In this document: one piece after another, positions 45,464-57,920 of the stretch
Layout of the letters: every line of letters begins with the position of its first letter
Numbering within the stretch: the first letter of the stretch is position 1
Assembly (NCBI RefSeq): GCF_016801865.2
Contig: NC_068938.1
Span: 27,850,240 to 27,914,239 of the forward strand
Length of the DNA stretch: 64,000 bases
DNA from: Culex pipiens pallens
Lineage: Eukaryota; Arthropoda; Insecta; Diptera; Culicidae
Reading direction: 5' to 3'
Notes under the pieces: generated by a model
The model's input: only the letters and a program-made list of their open reading frames with translations
Told to the model about the DNA's origin: nothing
Database searches by the model: none
Translations under genes and position numbers: made by a program

Positions 45464-47659
45464 AATGATTTTTAATATTTTTTCTGTGGGGATTTTTGGT
45501 ATCATTTAAACCAGATTCACGCACTTTGGCACAAAAGATGTCTTTTTTAGTCCTCTAAAACATATAAAAAATCGACAATTTTGGGAATTCAACTTTAAGT
45601 CATAAAAAAGTAAAATATAAAATATGTCCTTTCTTATATCCATGCGACATTGCCAAAGACACTAAATTCATCAGAAATTCCGTTTTCACGATACAGAATC
45701 TGGAATATTAACTTTTAAATAATTCTGAATTTCCTCAACATTACAAGTTCAAATTTCCCCAAAATCTACCAGACAGGCATCCCTTTCCCTCATTCAAAAT
45801 CCCAACCCGATGACTCATCGTCCCCGAATTCAACCCACTTGACTTGTCTGCCCCAATCCAACCAAATGACGACGCTAGAGAAGAGAGAGAGAACCAGATT
45901 TTCCCCAACCCCATCACAACCCCCACCCACATACCCAAAACAACTCAAAGTGCGACACACACACACTCCCAAAACCATCCTCGTCATTCGCACTCGCTGC
46001 TCGTTTGAACGACTCTCCCCCTTAAAACACATGGCACCGGAAAATGCTTTCACGTTTTCCCCGACCGTTAATGAGCAATGATGAGGGCGGACTAATCCTG
46101 GATTCGCGCCACCTCGTAAGACTGTATCAAACGCTCGAGTTAGGAATTTAATTACGTTTCTCCCTTAAGGACTTAGTCGCGCGTCTGATTGACAAATGAA
46201 TTCGCGATAAGAATTCAATTACGGTAGTTGCTTCCGCTAGCGGCGATTCCGGTGGAATAGATTATCTCCCGGGGGTTGAAAAAGGGAACTTGCTTATTGG
46301 AAGGGGATGATTTTTAGCTGTTGAAAGGGAAGAGGTTTGAGTTTAAGGAGCAGCGAAAAAAGCGCCTCTAGTTGTCAACCAACGAATTATAGAGCTAAGA
46401 GCAAAAATACAATTTAGATCGTTTTCGAACTCCGAATGCCCGTCGAGTTAGCCGAGTCTTAAAGTCGAGACTCAAACCATTAGCGAAGACACCGTTCGCC
46501 CTCTGGCGAACAGCCAACAGCAAATTAGCTGAAAGCTTGAAAGCTAGTACGAAAAGCTATCGAAACGATAAGACCGTTAAAAACGATCAAACTCGTCGAC
46601 CAGCTGATTTTACAAACATTCTTTCACCAATACACTCGCAAACGAAAGTTGCAGGAAAAAGTTGAAATTTCATGAAATTACCCGTTGAGTGGGGGAGTTG
46701 AGGAGACCTGCGGAGAAAGAATCGTACAGTTGTAATGGTTTGCCAATGCGTTCTGTTTCGCGTCCGTAATAAAATTCCGTTGGTTTGAGAGAGAAAACAA
46801 AACTTTGCGCTCTTTGCTTGCTTTTACTTCTCTTTCGACGGCCTGATCTGAATTCTAATGAGCAGTTGAGGGTAGCTTCAGAAGTGGGGATTGGGGGAAG
46901 GCTTCCCCTCACCTCATCGAAGCGATTAATGGGCTAACAATTTATTCGCGGTATTTATGGGGGATTGGGGCATGTTTTCCGCCGGCTGTGAATGACTGGC
47001 CGAAAGGGGGGAAGGGAAGGGAGGATGAGTTGGCAAAGATTTACTACTGGCAAGGGGATGATTTCAATATTTCCCCTTTGCCTAATTGGGCGAGCTTGAT
47101 GGATGGTGGGGCGCCAAGGTGGGAGCGATAGTGCGGAAAAACGGCACTTTTGGAAGGCAAGGTTGCCAGATAATGGATAGTTTAACCCTTTCAGGCCTGA
47201 ATTTTCAAAAAAATATTTTTGTTAATCAATGATGGGAAAACAATTGTTTTGACCGTACGAAAATTTGATGTCAGTAAACGCTTCAGTTTCGTTGAGGTAT
47301 GATAGATTTGGACTCCCTGAACACGCTCCAGTCGACAGAATTGAATTTTAGTGGTATCTCCTTTATTAAGAATAAATGTATAAATTTAGGGTATAATTGC
47401 TCTGGGATCATTCTAAGAAACCAAGCGTCTCCATTGAATTTCTCTTTCCCATAATGATACTATGGAGGCGCCTAGCTTCTTAGCACGGAATCATATCATT
47501 TGTACTCGAAAAATACAACTTTATTTTATCGCAAGAAATTCACAAAATATTAATTTTATCGAATGGAGCGAGTTCTGGAAACCCAAATCTATCATACCTT
47601 AACGAAACTGAAGCGTTTTCTTACATCAACATAAAAAAATGTCAAGTTGTGCTATTTAG
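45464..47659. other. AT-rich start, then single-copy-like noncoding island
   Basis: 45730-47160 is GC-balanced and repeat-free. Short hairpins cluster at 46440-46580, for example GTTCGCC (46494-46500) with GGCGAAC (46505-46511). ORFs under 90 codons only; no gene supported. Confidence 0.4.
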
Positions 47660-47781
47660 TTTTGCCTTCCTCACTGAGGTAAGGCTATAATCCTGCTCTA
47701 AAAATGAACTTTTTATTAAAAGCTCGAAGACCCACCTTCATATATACATATCGACTCAGAATCGAAAACTGAACAAATGTC

Positions 47782-47824
47782 TGTGTGTGTGTATGTGTGT
47801 GTGTGTGTGTATGTATGTATGTGT
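47782..47824 (+). repeat. (GT)n/(GTAT)n microsatellite
   Basis: A 43-bp run of TG dinucleotides with interspersed GTAT units, located inside the left part of the GCCTTCCTCAC element. Confidence 0.9.
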
Positions 47825-48000
47825 TCAAAAATCTTGCCAAGTTTTCTCAGCACTGGCTGACCCGATTTTGATCGAACCAGTTGCATTCGACTTGGTTTAG
47901 GGTCCCATACATCGCTATTGAATTGTTTGAAGTTTCGATAAGTAGTTCAAAAGTTATGTATAAAAATGTGTTTTCACATATATCCGAATCTCAATTATAT

Positions 48001-49314
48001 GCATGTAAACGATGTCCGGATCCGTCAACCGACCCATCGTTGGTTAGGTAATCAAGAGACCTTTCCAACGAGCCCACAACATCGAAGATCTGGCAACCCT
48101 GTCTCGAGTTATGACCACTTAAGTGATATTTATGTACTTTTTTGAAGCCGGATCTCACTTAAATGCATGTAAACGATGTCCGGATCCATCATCCGACACA
48201 TCATTGGTTAGATAATCAAGAGACCTTTCCAACGAGTCCACATAATTGAAGATCTGGCAACCCTATCTAGAGTTATGACCACTTAAGTGATATTTATGTG
48301 CTTTTTTGAAGCCGGATCTCACTTAAATGTATGTAAACGATGTCCAGATCCATCATCCGACCGATCATTAGTTAGGTAATCTATAGAACTTTCCAACGAA
48401 TCCACATAATTGAAAATCTGGCAACCCTGTCGCGAGTTATGACCACTTAAGTGATATTAATGTACTTTTTTGAAGCCTAATCTCACTTAAATGCATGTAA
48501 ACGATGTCCGGATCCATCATCCGACACATCATTGGTTAGATAATCAAGAGACCTTTCCAACGAGTCCACATAATTGAAGATCTGGCAACCCTATCTAGAG
48601 TTATGACCACTTAAGTGATATTTATGTGCTTTTTTGAAGCCGGATCTCACTTAAATGTATGTAAACGATGTCCAGATCCATCATCCGACCGATCATTAGT
48701 TAGGTAATCTATAGACCTTTCCAACGAGTCCACATAATTGAAAATCTGGCAACCCTGTCGCGAGTTATGACCACATAAGTGATATTTATGTACTTTTTTG
48801 AAGCCGGATCTCACTTAAATGCATGTAAACGATGTCCGGATCCATCATCCGACCCATCATTGGTTAGGTAATCGAGAGACCTTTCCAACGAGTCCACATA
48901 ATTGAAGATCTGGCAACCCTGCCTCGAGTTATGACCACTTAAGTGATATTTATGTACTTTTTTGAAGCCGGATCTCACTTAAATGCATGTAAACGATGTC
49001 CGGATCCATCATCCGGCCCATCATTGGTTAGATAATCAAGAGACCTTTCCAACGAGTCCACAACATTGAAGATCTGGCAACCCTGTCTCGAGTTATGACC
49101 ACTTAAGTGATATTTATGTACTTTTTTGAAGCCTTTGGATCTTACTTAAATGTATGTAAACGATGTTCGGCACCAACATCCGACCCATCGTTGGTTAGGT
49201 AATCAAGAGATCTTTCGAACGAGTCTACATTATTGAAATTCTGGCAACCCTGTCTCGAGTTATGACAACTTAAGTTATATCTGTGTACTTATTTTTCTGG
49301 ACCTAAAAAAATAG
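48001..49314 (+). repeat. Eight tandem units of 164 bp
   Basis: GCATGTAAACGATGTCCGGA or its GTATGT variant starts units at 48001, 48165, 48329, 48493, 48657, 48821, 48985 and 49152. Spacing is exactly 164 bp for the first six steps and 167 for the last. Units alternate in type between 48165 and 48820: the 328-bp dimer starting at 48165 is repeated almost unchanged at 48493, so recent unequal exchange amplified a dimer. Confidence 0.95.
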
Positions 49315-49397
49315 CTGAAATATGTGTCCAAACCACTCATATTACCCATTGTTGGTAAAAAGTGAGGAAGGCATCAACCACATAGGTGGATTAAGTT

Positions 49398-49999
49398 AGT
49401 TTTTCAAGAAACTTTCACTTTCATGAAATATAGATAAAACGAAATACATTTTTTTTTTATAAATTGATAGGGTAAAGGACTAAAAAACCAATAAAGTCCT
49501 TTACGACAAAGTCATTTTCTAAAACCACGCATTTTTTTTTTAATTCAAGAAATTACGATTTTTTTAAATCTAATGACTTTGGACTAAGTCCATGCCAAAA
49601 TAAGCCATTTTTCATCATTATTTTTTTCATACAATTCTCCATACTGAAATGATAGAAACGAGTATGTGGATCTTGAGAAGAAATTTTCCAATCGCTTTGG
49701 TGTCTTTGGCAAAGTTGAAGGTTATGATAAGATATAAATACCCGGAAAAATACCGATTGTTTTTAATAGTTCACTGTTTATGAAATAAAATTGAACTCAA
49801 AGGATACTTATTTATTAATTTACGAGATTGATTAGTATATTTAACCCGGTTTTAGTTTTTTAACTGAGCTTTTCGCAAAAAAAAAAAAGTAAAAACAAAT
49901 CGTAGGAAGAAATTTATTTTATTATGCAAAATCTGCAATATTTTGATAAAAAGGCTTCGTTTTCAAGTTACAGGCATTTTTATGGGTCTATACTAGCCA
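49398..49999. other. AT-rich noncoding
   Basis: AT-rich sequence; 49590-49760 resembles the inner TIR of the 30820-33780 element. No gene. Confidence 0.45.
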
Positions 50000-50019
50000 T
50001 ATTTGATTTTTTTTGGCTA

Positions 50020-50640
50020 AAATTTTGTGCTCATTTAGTGCTATTTAGTGCCCTATACCTCACATTTAATGCCATTATAGTTTCCATACTAATTGCCATA
50101 CACAATTTGAAATACAAGCCAACTGACACACGTCGCCATTATGTTTTTTTTGTGCTAAAATTTAGTGCTCATTTAGTGCTATTTAGTGCCCTCATATTTT
50201 TCATACAAGATGCCGTACTAAGTTCAAAAGTCAGATTTCACAAGTCACCATTTTGAATATTTTTTCATGCTAAAATTAAGTGCTATTTAGTGCTCTATTA
50301 CTCAGATTTAGTCCCCCTCATAGTTTTCATACAAATCGCCAAGCAAAGTTCAAAAGTCAGATTTCAGATATGGCAATTTTGAATATTTTTCATGCTGAAA
50401 TTTTGTGCTCATTTAGTGCTAATTAGTGCCCTATACCTCAGATTTAGTGCCCTCCTAGATTCCATACAAATCGCCATACAAAGTTCAAAAGTCAGATTAC
50501 ACATGTCGCTATTTTGAATATTTTTTGTGCTAAAATTTAGTGCTCATTTAGTGCTATTTAGTGCTCTATTACTCAGATTTAGTGCCCTCATAATTTTCAT
50601 ACAAATCGTCATACAAAGCCTTCGACTAAGTGCAAATATC
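50020..50640 (+). repeat. About five tandem units built on TTTAGTGCT
   Basis: AAAATTTAGTGCTCATTTAG with TGCTATTTAGTGCCCT starts units near 50020, 50155, 50271, 50397 and 50531, so spacing varies from about 116 to 135 bp. Each unit also carries CATACAAATCGCCATACAAA and GTTCAAAAGTCAGATT-type sequence. An ORF covers two units but only because of the shared phase. Confidence 0.85.
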
Positions 50641-51179
50641 GGGCTGAAAATGTTTTTTTTTCTTAAAATTTAAACTTGATTAAACATTTATTGGAATGAT
50701 TTAGTGCCTTCGACTAAGTGGATGTAAATCATTCCAGTAAGAAAATATGTTGAATTTAGAAAATATCATTTTTAGGCATTGATTTCGCTTTCCTTTCGCA
50801 TTATCAATTAATTTTTATTTTGAAACAAATTTGACCAATAATCAATTTATGAAAATATTTTTAATGGAAATGTAGAACATATTGATGATTTTTAAAATCA
50901 TTTTTTATCAGGTATTTATTACTCATAAATTTATATAAGCTAGAACAGATTCATTCCAGAGTTTTTTTTCATTGGACCTTTTCAACAAAAAAAAAAAAAA
51001 CTCAAGAATTTAACTACAAAAAAGCAATATATGTTTCAAAAAGTTGCAAAATATTGGAATGAAAAAGATTTTTTTAAAGGAATTTAACTATTAATTAATG
51101 ATATTTTAATATTGCCCGTCAATATGAAGTTTACAAAAACACACTTACCAAAATAATAAAAAAAAAAACAAAAACTAAA
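50641..51179. other. AT-rich noncoding
   Basis: Strongly AT-rich with A/T runs; nothing recognised. Confidence 0.5.
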
Positions 51180-52800
51180 ATTTTGATGAAAGCTGGCAAC
51201 CCTGCCCTCTTCCATTTAACCAAATCAAAGGTCAGGAAATGAACCAAAATAACCCTGAAACCGGTGTGCACACCGAAAAAAAGGCAAACTAGAACCAGGT
51301 TCACAGAAGAACAGATTCCCGCTAAGCTCGTCGTTCGTCGTCGTCGTCGTCGTTTGGCCGTCGTGTCCTGGGCAGCATATTTCGGGGAAATCCAATTATC
51401 TGACGACGTACCGAAACCATAATATTGCAGTTCACATTATGATGATGAGGTGAGGCGGGAGGGAAAGCGGGGGTTGATCAATGGTTGTGCTTTTTGCAAG
51501 CACTTTTTTGCGGAGAGCTTTTCATACACCTGACCTAATGCCTGTTGGTAGTGGCAAAGGTAGGGTCACCAGTCTCCGACCGAAAGTGAAGGTTGGGGCT
51601 AATTTGTTTTCGACCCCCACAAGTTTGCAACTTTTGCTTTTTTTGAATGTTAATTACTGTGTCCATTTCCGATAAAAACCGGCGACCGGCTATCAAAAAA
51701 GGGAAATTGAGGGAAAATTTGATTTTAGACGGTTCTGTGCACTCTCTTCTTTGGTCGTTTTGGGTATTTTTTGTTGGCCAGACCCAGTGTTGTCTCAGGT
51801 GAAATACGAGGGGAATGCTTTGCAGCTCACGAAATCTGGTCCGCAGCAATTGAGTTTTGTGAATGATGTTTTAATTAAAAGGCGGAGTCTAGACACATTT
51901 TTAATTTTTGAATTGCAACGCTTTTTTTGAGGGGGAGGGAAAAAAGTTGGACCGAAATTGAAGAAGGAGGACAAACGATTGCAGAGTTTTACGATTTCGC
52001 CGGTATAATTGGGGCAGCTAAATGGAAACTTATTCAAAGGCAAATATTTGGAATTAGTTAGACGAGTTTGTTTCAAACAGTGGACGTTTGTGGCATAAAT
52101 TAAATTTAATTAAAAGGTGAGCTAAGCAAACATTTAGACTTTTACGTAAGATTGAACTCAAGTTATGACAGACGGTGAAGAGTACAAAAGAAAAGAATTT
52201 CCACGATTTCCACTTGACATTGAAACGCACTTGAATGGCTTCTTGCTGGCGCCACTAACCTGTTTCTTCGTGGAAATCGACTTCGTAATTCCCGTGTAGA
52301 AATTACCCACAAAAAAAAAGAGGGAGTCTCCACCGGAAACTATTAGGAAGGTATTTAACTTTTTCTTTCCCCCTCTTTCACGCAAACGAACTGTTGATGG
52401 CAGGATCCGGAAGTGCCATTTCCCCCCTTATATTTTCCTGCACATTTTTTATATCCCTTTTTTATTTTCCTCAAGGCAACTTAGTCACTTCAGACCACCG
52501 GTAAACGCGCGCAGCCAGCAAGTCTGCATTTGTTTGCAATCCCTGGGCAAATAAATATTTCACGCCCCGTGCATACGAATCGGCCGGATATTTTCCACCC
52601 TCGTCGTGTGACCCTCCCCTACCGGGCTTTGCATGGCTTCGCCGATGTGTCTTGTTTTTCTAGTTGTTGGAGCCGGTGGAAAAGACGCGGTCACGTCAAG
52701 TGGTCGTGGACACAGTTGAAATCTTTTTGCTTTTTGAAGAATTTTGATGATCTTTTAATTTGGGAGTGATCTGACTGTAGGTTAAACGTTTGAAACATCA
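51180..52800. other. Single-copy-like noncoding island with a CGT run
   Basis: Balanced composition, no repeat termini. A (CGT)n run lies at 51329-51354. ORFs under 105 codons on both strands; no gene supported. Confidence 0.4.
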
Positions 52801-53283
52801 CATAAATGTAGTATTAAAAAAAAAAAAAAAAAACAAAATGTGGGAACGATCTAAGATATTAAAACAAAAAACAAAGATCTCATTTAAATTGATTTTGTCC
52901 TTGGTACATTTTATTTATTTCATCGAAATGAGTCGTATTTTTGAATAATGAAATACAAAAAAAAAAACAAAATTCGCTTAGCTTAACTTTTACTTAAAGA
53001 AAGTGATACTTGGAAAATATAGAATTGAATATAATGCTTTGGTTTCACCCCCTATTTACTTTCAAAGTAAAGATTCAATTTCAGAAAAAATCCAAATTCG
53101 AAATTACGAAAAATATTATTAAAAAAAACAGCGAGATTAAATGGTAGACTGAAAACACAAAATTTCATGAATATTGAACATTCATTCACTTTTAACCTTT
53201 TTTATTAAAGATTAAAAACTTGATTTTTCAGTTTTTTAAAGTGACTCCTCAATAAATGTTTGCTGCTGGCTTTTAGAGTACCG
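52801..53283. other. AT-rich noncoding
   Basis: AT-rich with a long A run at about 52817-52834. Nothing else recognised. Confidence 0.5.
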
Positions 53284-53837
53284 TTTTTGCCTTCCTCACC
53301 TCACTGAGGCAAGGCTATAAAATCACTCAAAAATTGAACTTTTTAAATAAGCCTCGCAGATATACCTTTACGTATACATATCGACTCAGAATCAAATTCT
53401 GAGCAAATGTCTGTGCGTGTGGATGGACGTAGAATTTTTTTTTCTCACTCACTTTTCTCGGAACTGGCTCGACCGATTTTGTCCGGATCTATGTTTTTGG
53501 ATTTGCCTTCAGGTTCTTTAAGTCTTTTTTAAATTTCATCCGGCTTGGTGCAGTACTTTAAAAGATATGTTCGAAAAACTGTTTTGGTTGATACTAAAAA
53601 GGGTCATTATTTACATAATTTGAAAGCTCCGGCGGATAGCTATCGGAACTTTACGCTCAGTGCACGCACACAAACACTGCAGTGCTTTCAAATGGTTCAT
53701 TAAATTTATCATACCTAGATGGCAGCACTCAGATGTATAGTGTCTTTACTAAGTAAGCGTTAGCCAAAGCTTTCGTAATGTGTGGTTGCAAGGCTTTTAG
53801 GAGGAAGGCAGCAACCACCTTCCGGTGGATTAAGTAA
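53284..53837 (+). mobile_element. 554-bp GCCTTCCTCAC element
   Basis: Begins TTTTGCCTTCCTCACC and ends AGGAGGAAGGCAGCAACCAC then CTTCCGGTGGATTAAGTAA. It shares both ends and the TACATATCGACTCAGAATC segment with the larger copy at 47660 but has no satellite units. A terminal hairpin CCACC...GGTGG lies just inside the right edge. Confidence 0.8.
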
Positions 53838-54763
53838 CGTTTTTTTTTTCAAAATTTAACTTGATTTTTTTAATTGTTTTTTTTTTAATAATTCAAAAAG
53901 ATTCAAATAGGTTTATACATTGACTTTAAGTTTGGTGACACTTATGACACTTTTCAAATTACGAAATCTCGAAAACTAATGTCTCGATTTTCAATGTCAA
54001 AAAATGAATCATTTCTGAAATTCCTATGAATTCCATAAATTTCAGAAATATCTGCATTTAAAAATTTAGTGCAGTTTGGGTTAGAAAACTCAAATTTAAT
54101 TGTTTCCTTATAATTGAGTCACTGTTTTCAGGAACGAATAGGCAAATCTTCAATGTTTCTTAGATGAATTTATAGGAAAATTTCACAGCTTTTTGAATCT
54201 GATATTTTCAGAAATGGACGCTTTTGAGCACTTTTTAAAAAGTCTAAAAATGGGTGATTTTTTTTCGAATATTTGAACTATACGGTGAACATTTTGAAAA
54301 AAAAGTTTCAAGTACTTTTCAATTGCAAATTCGATTTAACATCAAAAAATGTTTATTTATGCAAATAAAAAAAAACAAAAAAAAATTGAAAATAGGTACC
54401 GTCTACATTTTATTTTTTTATAATATTTAAATCGAAAATTTATTAATTCAAGAATCAAGAGTAACTTTTTGAAAAGGGCCAAAACATTTATTTTGAATAT
54501 TCTATTATCATTTTGAATCATTTTTATTAAAAAGAGCAGAACATTTCACGAAAATTTCATTTGCTGACATTAAAAATCGAACCAATTGTTCGACAAATTA
54601 AGAAATGAAAAATGAGGATAAAGAGATAACACTAAGAAAAACAACATGTTTTCATAAAATTAAGGAAATTAGGAAGCAGCACTTGTTATTGTAAGGGTAA
54701 GATTTTTTTTCAGCTTTTCCAAAGTATTATTGCATTGGTGCTTTTTCCTCATAAAAAAATTAA
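53838..54763. other. AT-rich noncoding
   Basis: AT-rich; no coding pattern or repeat termini. Confidence 0.5.
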
Positions 54764-55482
54764 GGGGTACATGTAAATCGGCAAAAATGTCAGAGGTTGG
54801 TTTGAGCACACAATTAAACTTTTTTCAAAATCTGTTTTCAGGGCATTAAAATATACATTTTCATATATAAACAAAACAAATTTGAAGACATTTGGTTGTA
54901 TCATTGCCGAGATATAGCTATTTGAAGTTAGCAGTTTCAGAAAACGGATGCCACGATATCTCAATTTTCAAAAAGTTTATATAAAAAAAAGATAAAAATA
55001 TTTTTCTGTTTTTCATATAAAAAAAATTTTTTTGGTGAAGACTCCTAAGACATGTCCCGTGTGCATGACGAATCCCGATTTTGAAATTTTGAATTTTCAA
55101 AAAATACAAAAATCTAAAACTGGTTTAGATTTTTGTATTTTTTGAAAATTCAAAATTTCAAAATTGGAATTCGTCATGCACAAGGGACATGTCTTAGGAG
55201 TCTTCACCCAAAATTTCAGCCAATTTGGTCTATCCCATCTCGAGATATCGTGGCACCACGTGGCACCCGTAAATCAACTTGGTGTTCAGAGAAAAACGCA
55301 CAGAAAGATAGACAGTTGGCTTTGCGCATGGCAAAATTCTGAGCTTGAATCGTCTCTAACTCAGTTAAATCATAAAATATCTTCATGAAACTTTCAGGAG
55401 TGATTGAAAATCATCTTTTAAGTGGATTCAATAAATTTTCTGTAATATGAAATTTTGTGATTTTCTACATATATGTAACCTC
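54764..55482 (+). mobile_element. 719-bp TTAA-flanked element (piggyBac-like), copy 3
   Basis: TTAA at 54760-54763 and 55483-55486 flank ends GGGGTACATGTA and ATATATGTAACCTC. The body matches copies 1 and 2, and it contains the uninterrupted junction that is split by the hAT element in copy 2. It carries an internal 85-bp inverted duplication (next entry). Confidence 0.8.
55034..55208. repeat. Hairpin with 85-bp arms and 5-bp loop
   Basis: 55034-55118 (from GGTGAAGACTCC to AATCTAAA) is the inverse of 55124-55208 (TTTAGATT to GGAGTCTTCACC) with only a few mismatches, around the loop ACTGG. Arms are equal in length, indicating a single inverted duplication event. Confidence 0.9.
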
Positions 55483-55837
55483 TTAAATGAAAAAAAGATC
55501 AAAAACAAAAAAGAGCAATCAAAATTACGAAAATATTTTCAGATTTTGTACGGATTTTTTTCAATTTTGATTAAAAAAAATCCCTCCAGCGCAAAAAAGC
55601 TTCAAAAAAAACTTTAAAATAAATAAAAAACTATGAACTAAAATATGATGATGTGATAAAATTTCGTTTTTAGTAAAAAATGTCGAATAAAAAATGAAAG
55701 ATTTTACCTCGAGAAAAATTTTAGTAAAAAATACAGTTACATTATCTTACAATGATATTTAAAAACAATTAAAATGACTGAATGTTACCTTTTTTATCAT
55801 TCAGTTAATTTTTATGCAAAGAGTATCACAAAATTCC
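55483..55837. other. AT-rich noncoding
   Basis: AT-rich gap between a TTAA element and a hairpin repeat; nothing recognised. Confidence 0.5.
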
Positions 55838-56269
55838 TTTTTGCAATTCCGTCGTGAAACTACTTACTTTTCCTGTCATTCTTGAACGACGAAATAGCCT
55901 ACTTTTCTGTACCAAAAATAACAGAATCGAATAGCAACACTTTTCAAAATAAATGCTGAAAAGTTCTACTTTTCAGCATTCAAATGGGTGCTGAAAAGTT
56001 GAACTTTTCAGCACTTGTTTCGAAAAGTAACACTTTTCAACATTTTTTTTGATTTAAACATTTATTGACAAAATACATGAAAATTTGACATAAAATTTCA
56101 CTCAGTGTGTGTTTTTTGGAATTGCAAAAAATGTTGTATGGAACTCGTTGCAAAACTTGATTTTTTCAGCACTCTTCGTATTTATCAAACTCGGTGAACC
56201 TCGTTGGATAAATGTACGACTCGTGCTGAAAAAATCCTCTTTTTGCAACTTGTTGCATAAACTACTATT
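55838..56269 (-). mobile_element. Hairpin-bearing dispersed repeat, copy 3
   Basis: Complete copy in reverse orientation, from TTTTGCAATTCCGTCG to CTTGTTGCATAAACTACTAT. It carries both modules of copy 2. An ORF of 65 codons overlaps the stem region in this and other copies in the same frame, but only as a result of copy similarity. Confidence 0.8.
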
Positions 56270-56637
56270 TACGTGATCACAGTAATGCAACTGTCTCAAA
56301 TTTCAATGAATTCAATGAATTTATGACTTTATTTATAAGCTTCACGGCTTGCGACCTGTTGTTAGAAAAGTTAGGATGTGTAAAAGAAAAAAAAACACAT
56401 TAAAAAAATGCATAAATGATGTTAATGATAAGTATTTTAAACCGTTTACAATCGATTGTATAAGTTTTCAAAGAAAACACAAACAATAACTGAAAATATA
56501 ATTTGCATTGGCCCAAAAAAATACACTTTCAATATTTGGAAAAGAATCAGCCAAGCATTTTTATTTTTTGTTGTTGTGTTTTTGTTCAGCAAGAGAAATT
56601 GTATCTAAAATATGTTATTGTTAAAGATTAACATTAA
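56270..56637. other. AT-rich noncoding
   Basis: AT-rich, nothing recognised. Confidence 0.5.
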
Positions 56638-56856
56638 CTACACACACAAAAATATTTCGGTATGTTACATCATTTATGATGTAACAATTTTGCACGTCAT
56701 GAAACATTTAAATTTAAATGCAATTTGATGTAAATTTGCAACAAATCATACGTGAAAACATGATTTTACGTGTGATTCAACTGTTTATGTAGAATCTCAA
56801 GTTTACATGTAATTTATTTTTTCCCGTGGCGAGTAAATTCACTTTTTTTCTGTGTA
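56638..56856. mobile_element. ~219-bp MITE, CTACACA...TGTGTAG ends
   Basis: CTACACACACAAAAATATTT at the left and TTTTTTTCTGTGTAG at the right are inverted ends. The interior has ATCATTTATGATGTAAC-type palindromes and ACGTAAAATCATG-like motifs. A second, diverged unit appears to follow to about 57070 (ACTGTGTAC). Confidence 0.6.
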
Positions 56857-57920
56857 GCTCTGGATTTTTTTTTATAAGTAAAATCGATTTAATTTTTTTT
56901 TAATTTTAATTTTAATGGTAATATTACAAATGGGCACCTTTTATGTCAGATAAATCGTGTAATTTTATCTCTAAAAATGTGTAAATTCACCACAATCCAG
57001 TTTTTGTCACTTTTTTAGTCTAATGGAAGTAATATTTACACACTTTAAATTTACATTTTTTACTGTGTACAAAACACTTCAAAAATGTATTTATTTTGTG
57101 GACATTCAACAGAAAAATATGAATTAAATACTTTATTATCCGCATTTTTTATATCAATGATTTGAGTTTGAAAATGCATGTATTTTTTCACAGTGCACCC
57201 AATAAAGCAATTCTACGAATGCAAGCACAAATTGAATTGCTCCTTGGGTAGCATACATGTTGCAAGAGCAAGTAAGTGAGTAAGACTCTTGTTGCAAGGA
57301 AACCCGCGAAGAAACCCACATCCACCGTCGTCGTGTGCCGTCTGGTCCCCTCCCCCTCGTATGATGGAAGTAAAAACAGGGCTGTTCCGCACATCATATC
57401 AAGCGGTAAGGCGTGAAAAATGTGCTGCTGCTGCTTGCTGTTCAGTGCACCTCACCACCCATGGAATGAATGCAATATATGACTACCAAGTAGGTGCCAC
57501 CTCACTAGCTCTTCTATCTCTTCGTGTGGTTCTGAACGGGGTGTTATTTATGGACTGCCAAGGTAATTCCTTCGTGATGAGACCCTTTTTTAGTAGGGTA
57601 GAAGAACTGTAACGTGATTTAATTTAAAAAAAAATAACTTAATTGATTGACTAAAGCAATTTTTAAAATATCTTAGAAATAAAGCTTTTTCTAAGATATT
57701 CAAGTACTGTTCAAAGACACCCCACCTTCCAGTAAGACTCTCGGAAGCAACCTTTAAGAAAGGTCAACAATTGCATAATAACTTGCGGGGTCACACGTGC
57801 GTCATCTAAATGGGAGGGACCCCAAGTCGGGGTCTCCACCAAAGTAAACAAGCCCCGTGTCCCCGTTTTAATTGAGTTAGAGCAAACACAGCGAACGAGG
57901 AAGGTCGATCTTGGAACAAC
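56857..57920. other. MITE relic, then single-copy-like noncoding
   Basis: 56857-57180 is AT-rich; 57190-57920 is GC-balanced. A 12-bp-stem hairpin (ATATCTTAGAAA with TTTCTAAGATAT) lies near 57668-57699. A 107-codon ORF at 57289 has no recognisable domain and is not called. Confidence 0.4.

Larger units (their letters stand above)
47660..49397 (+). mobile_element. 1.74-kb GCCTTCCTCAC element expanded by a satellite array
   Basis: Begins TTTTGCCTTCCTCACTGAGG and ends GTGAGGAAGGCATCAACCAC followed by ATAGGTGGATTAAGTT. The same ends bound the 554-bp copy at 53284-53837. GCCTTCCTCAC and GTGAGGAAGGC are inverted, and a small hairpin (CCACATAGGTGG) precedes the right edge. The superfamily is not assigned. 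It is enlarged by an internal array of eight 164-bp units. Confidence 0.75.

Noticed and set aside
53820..53837. Helitron-type 3' end after the CCACC...GGTGG hairpin
   Set aside because: The hairpin is there, but the CTRR terminus and a 5' TC at an AT target are not convincing, so no Helitron call is made.
56102..56299. 65-codon ORF similar to ORFs at 20382 and 44969
   Set aside because: The shared peptide comes from copies of the same hairpin repeat; frames break in other copies and no domain is known.
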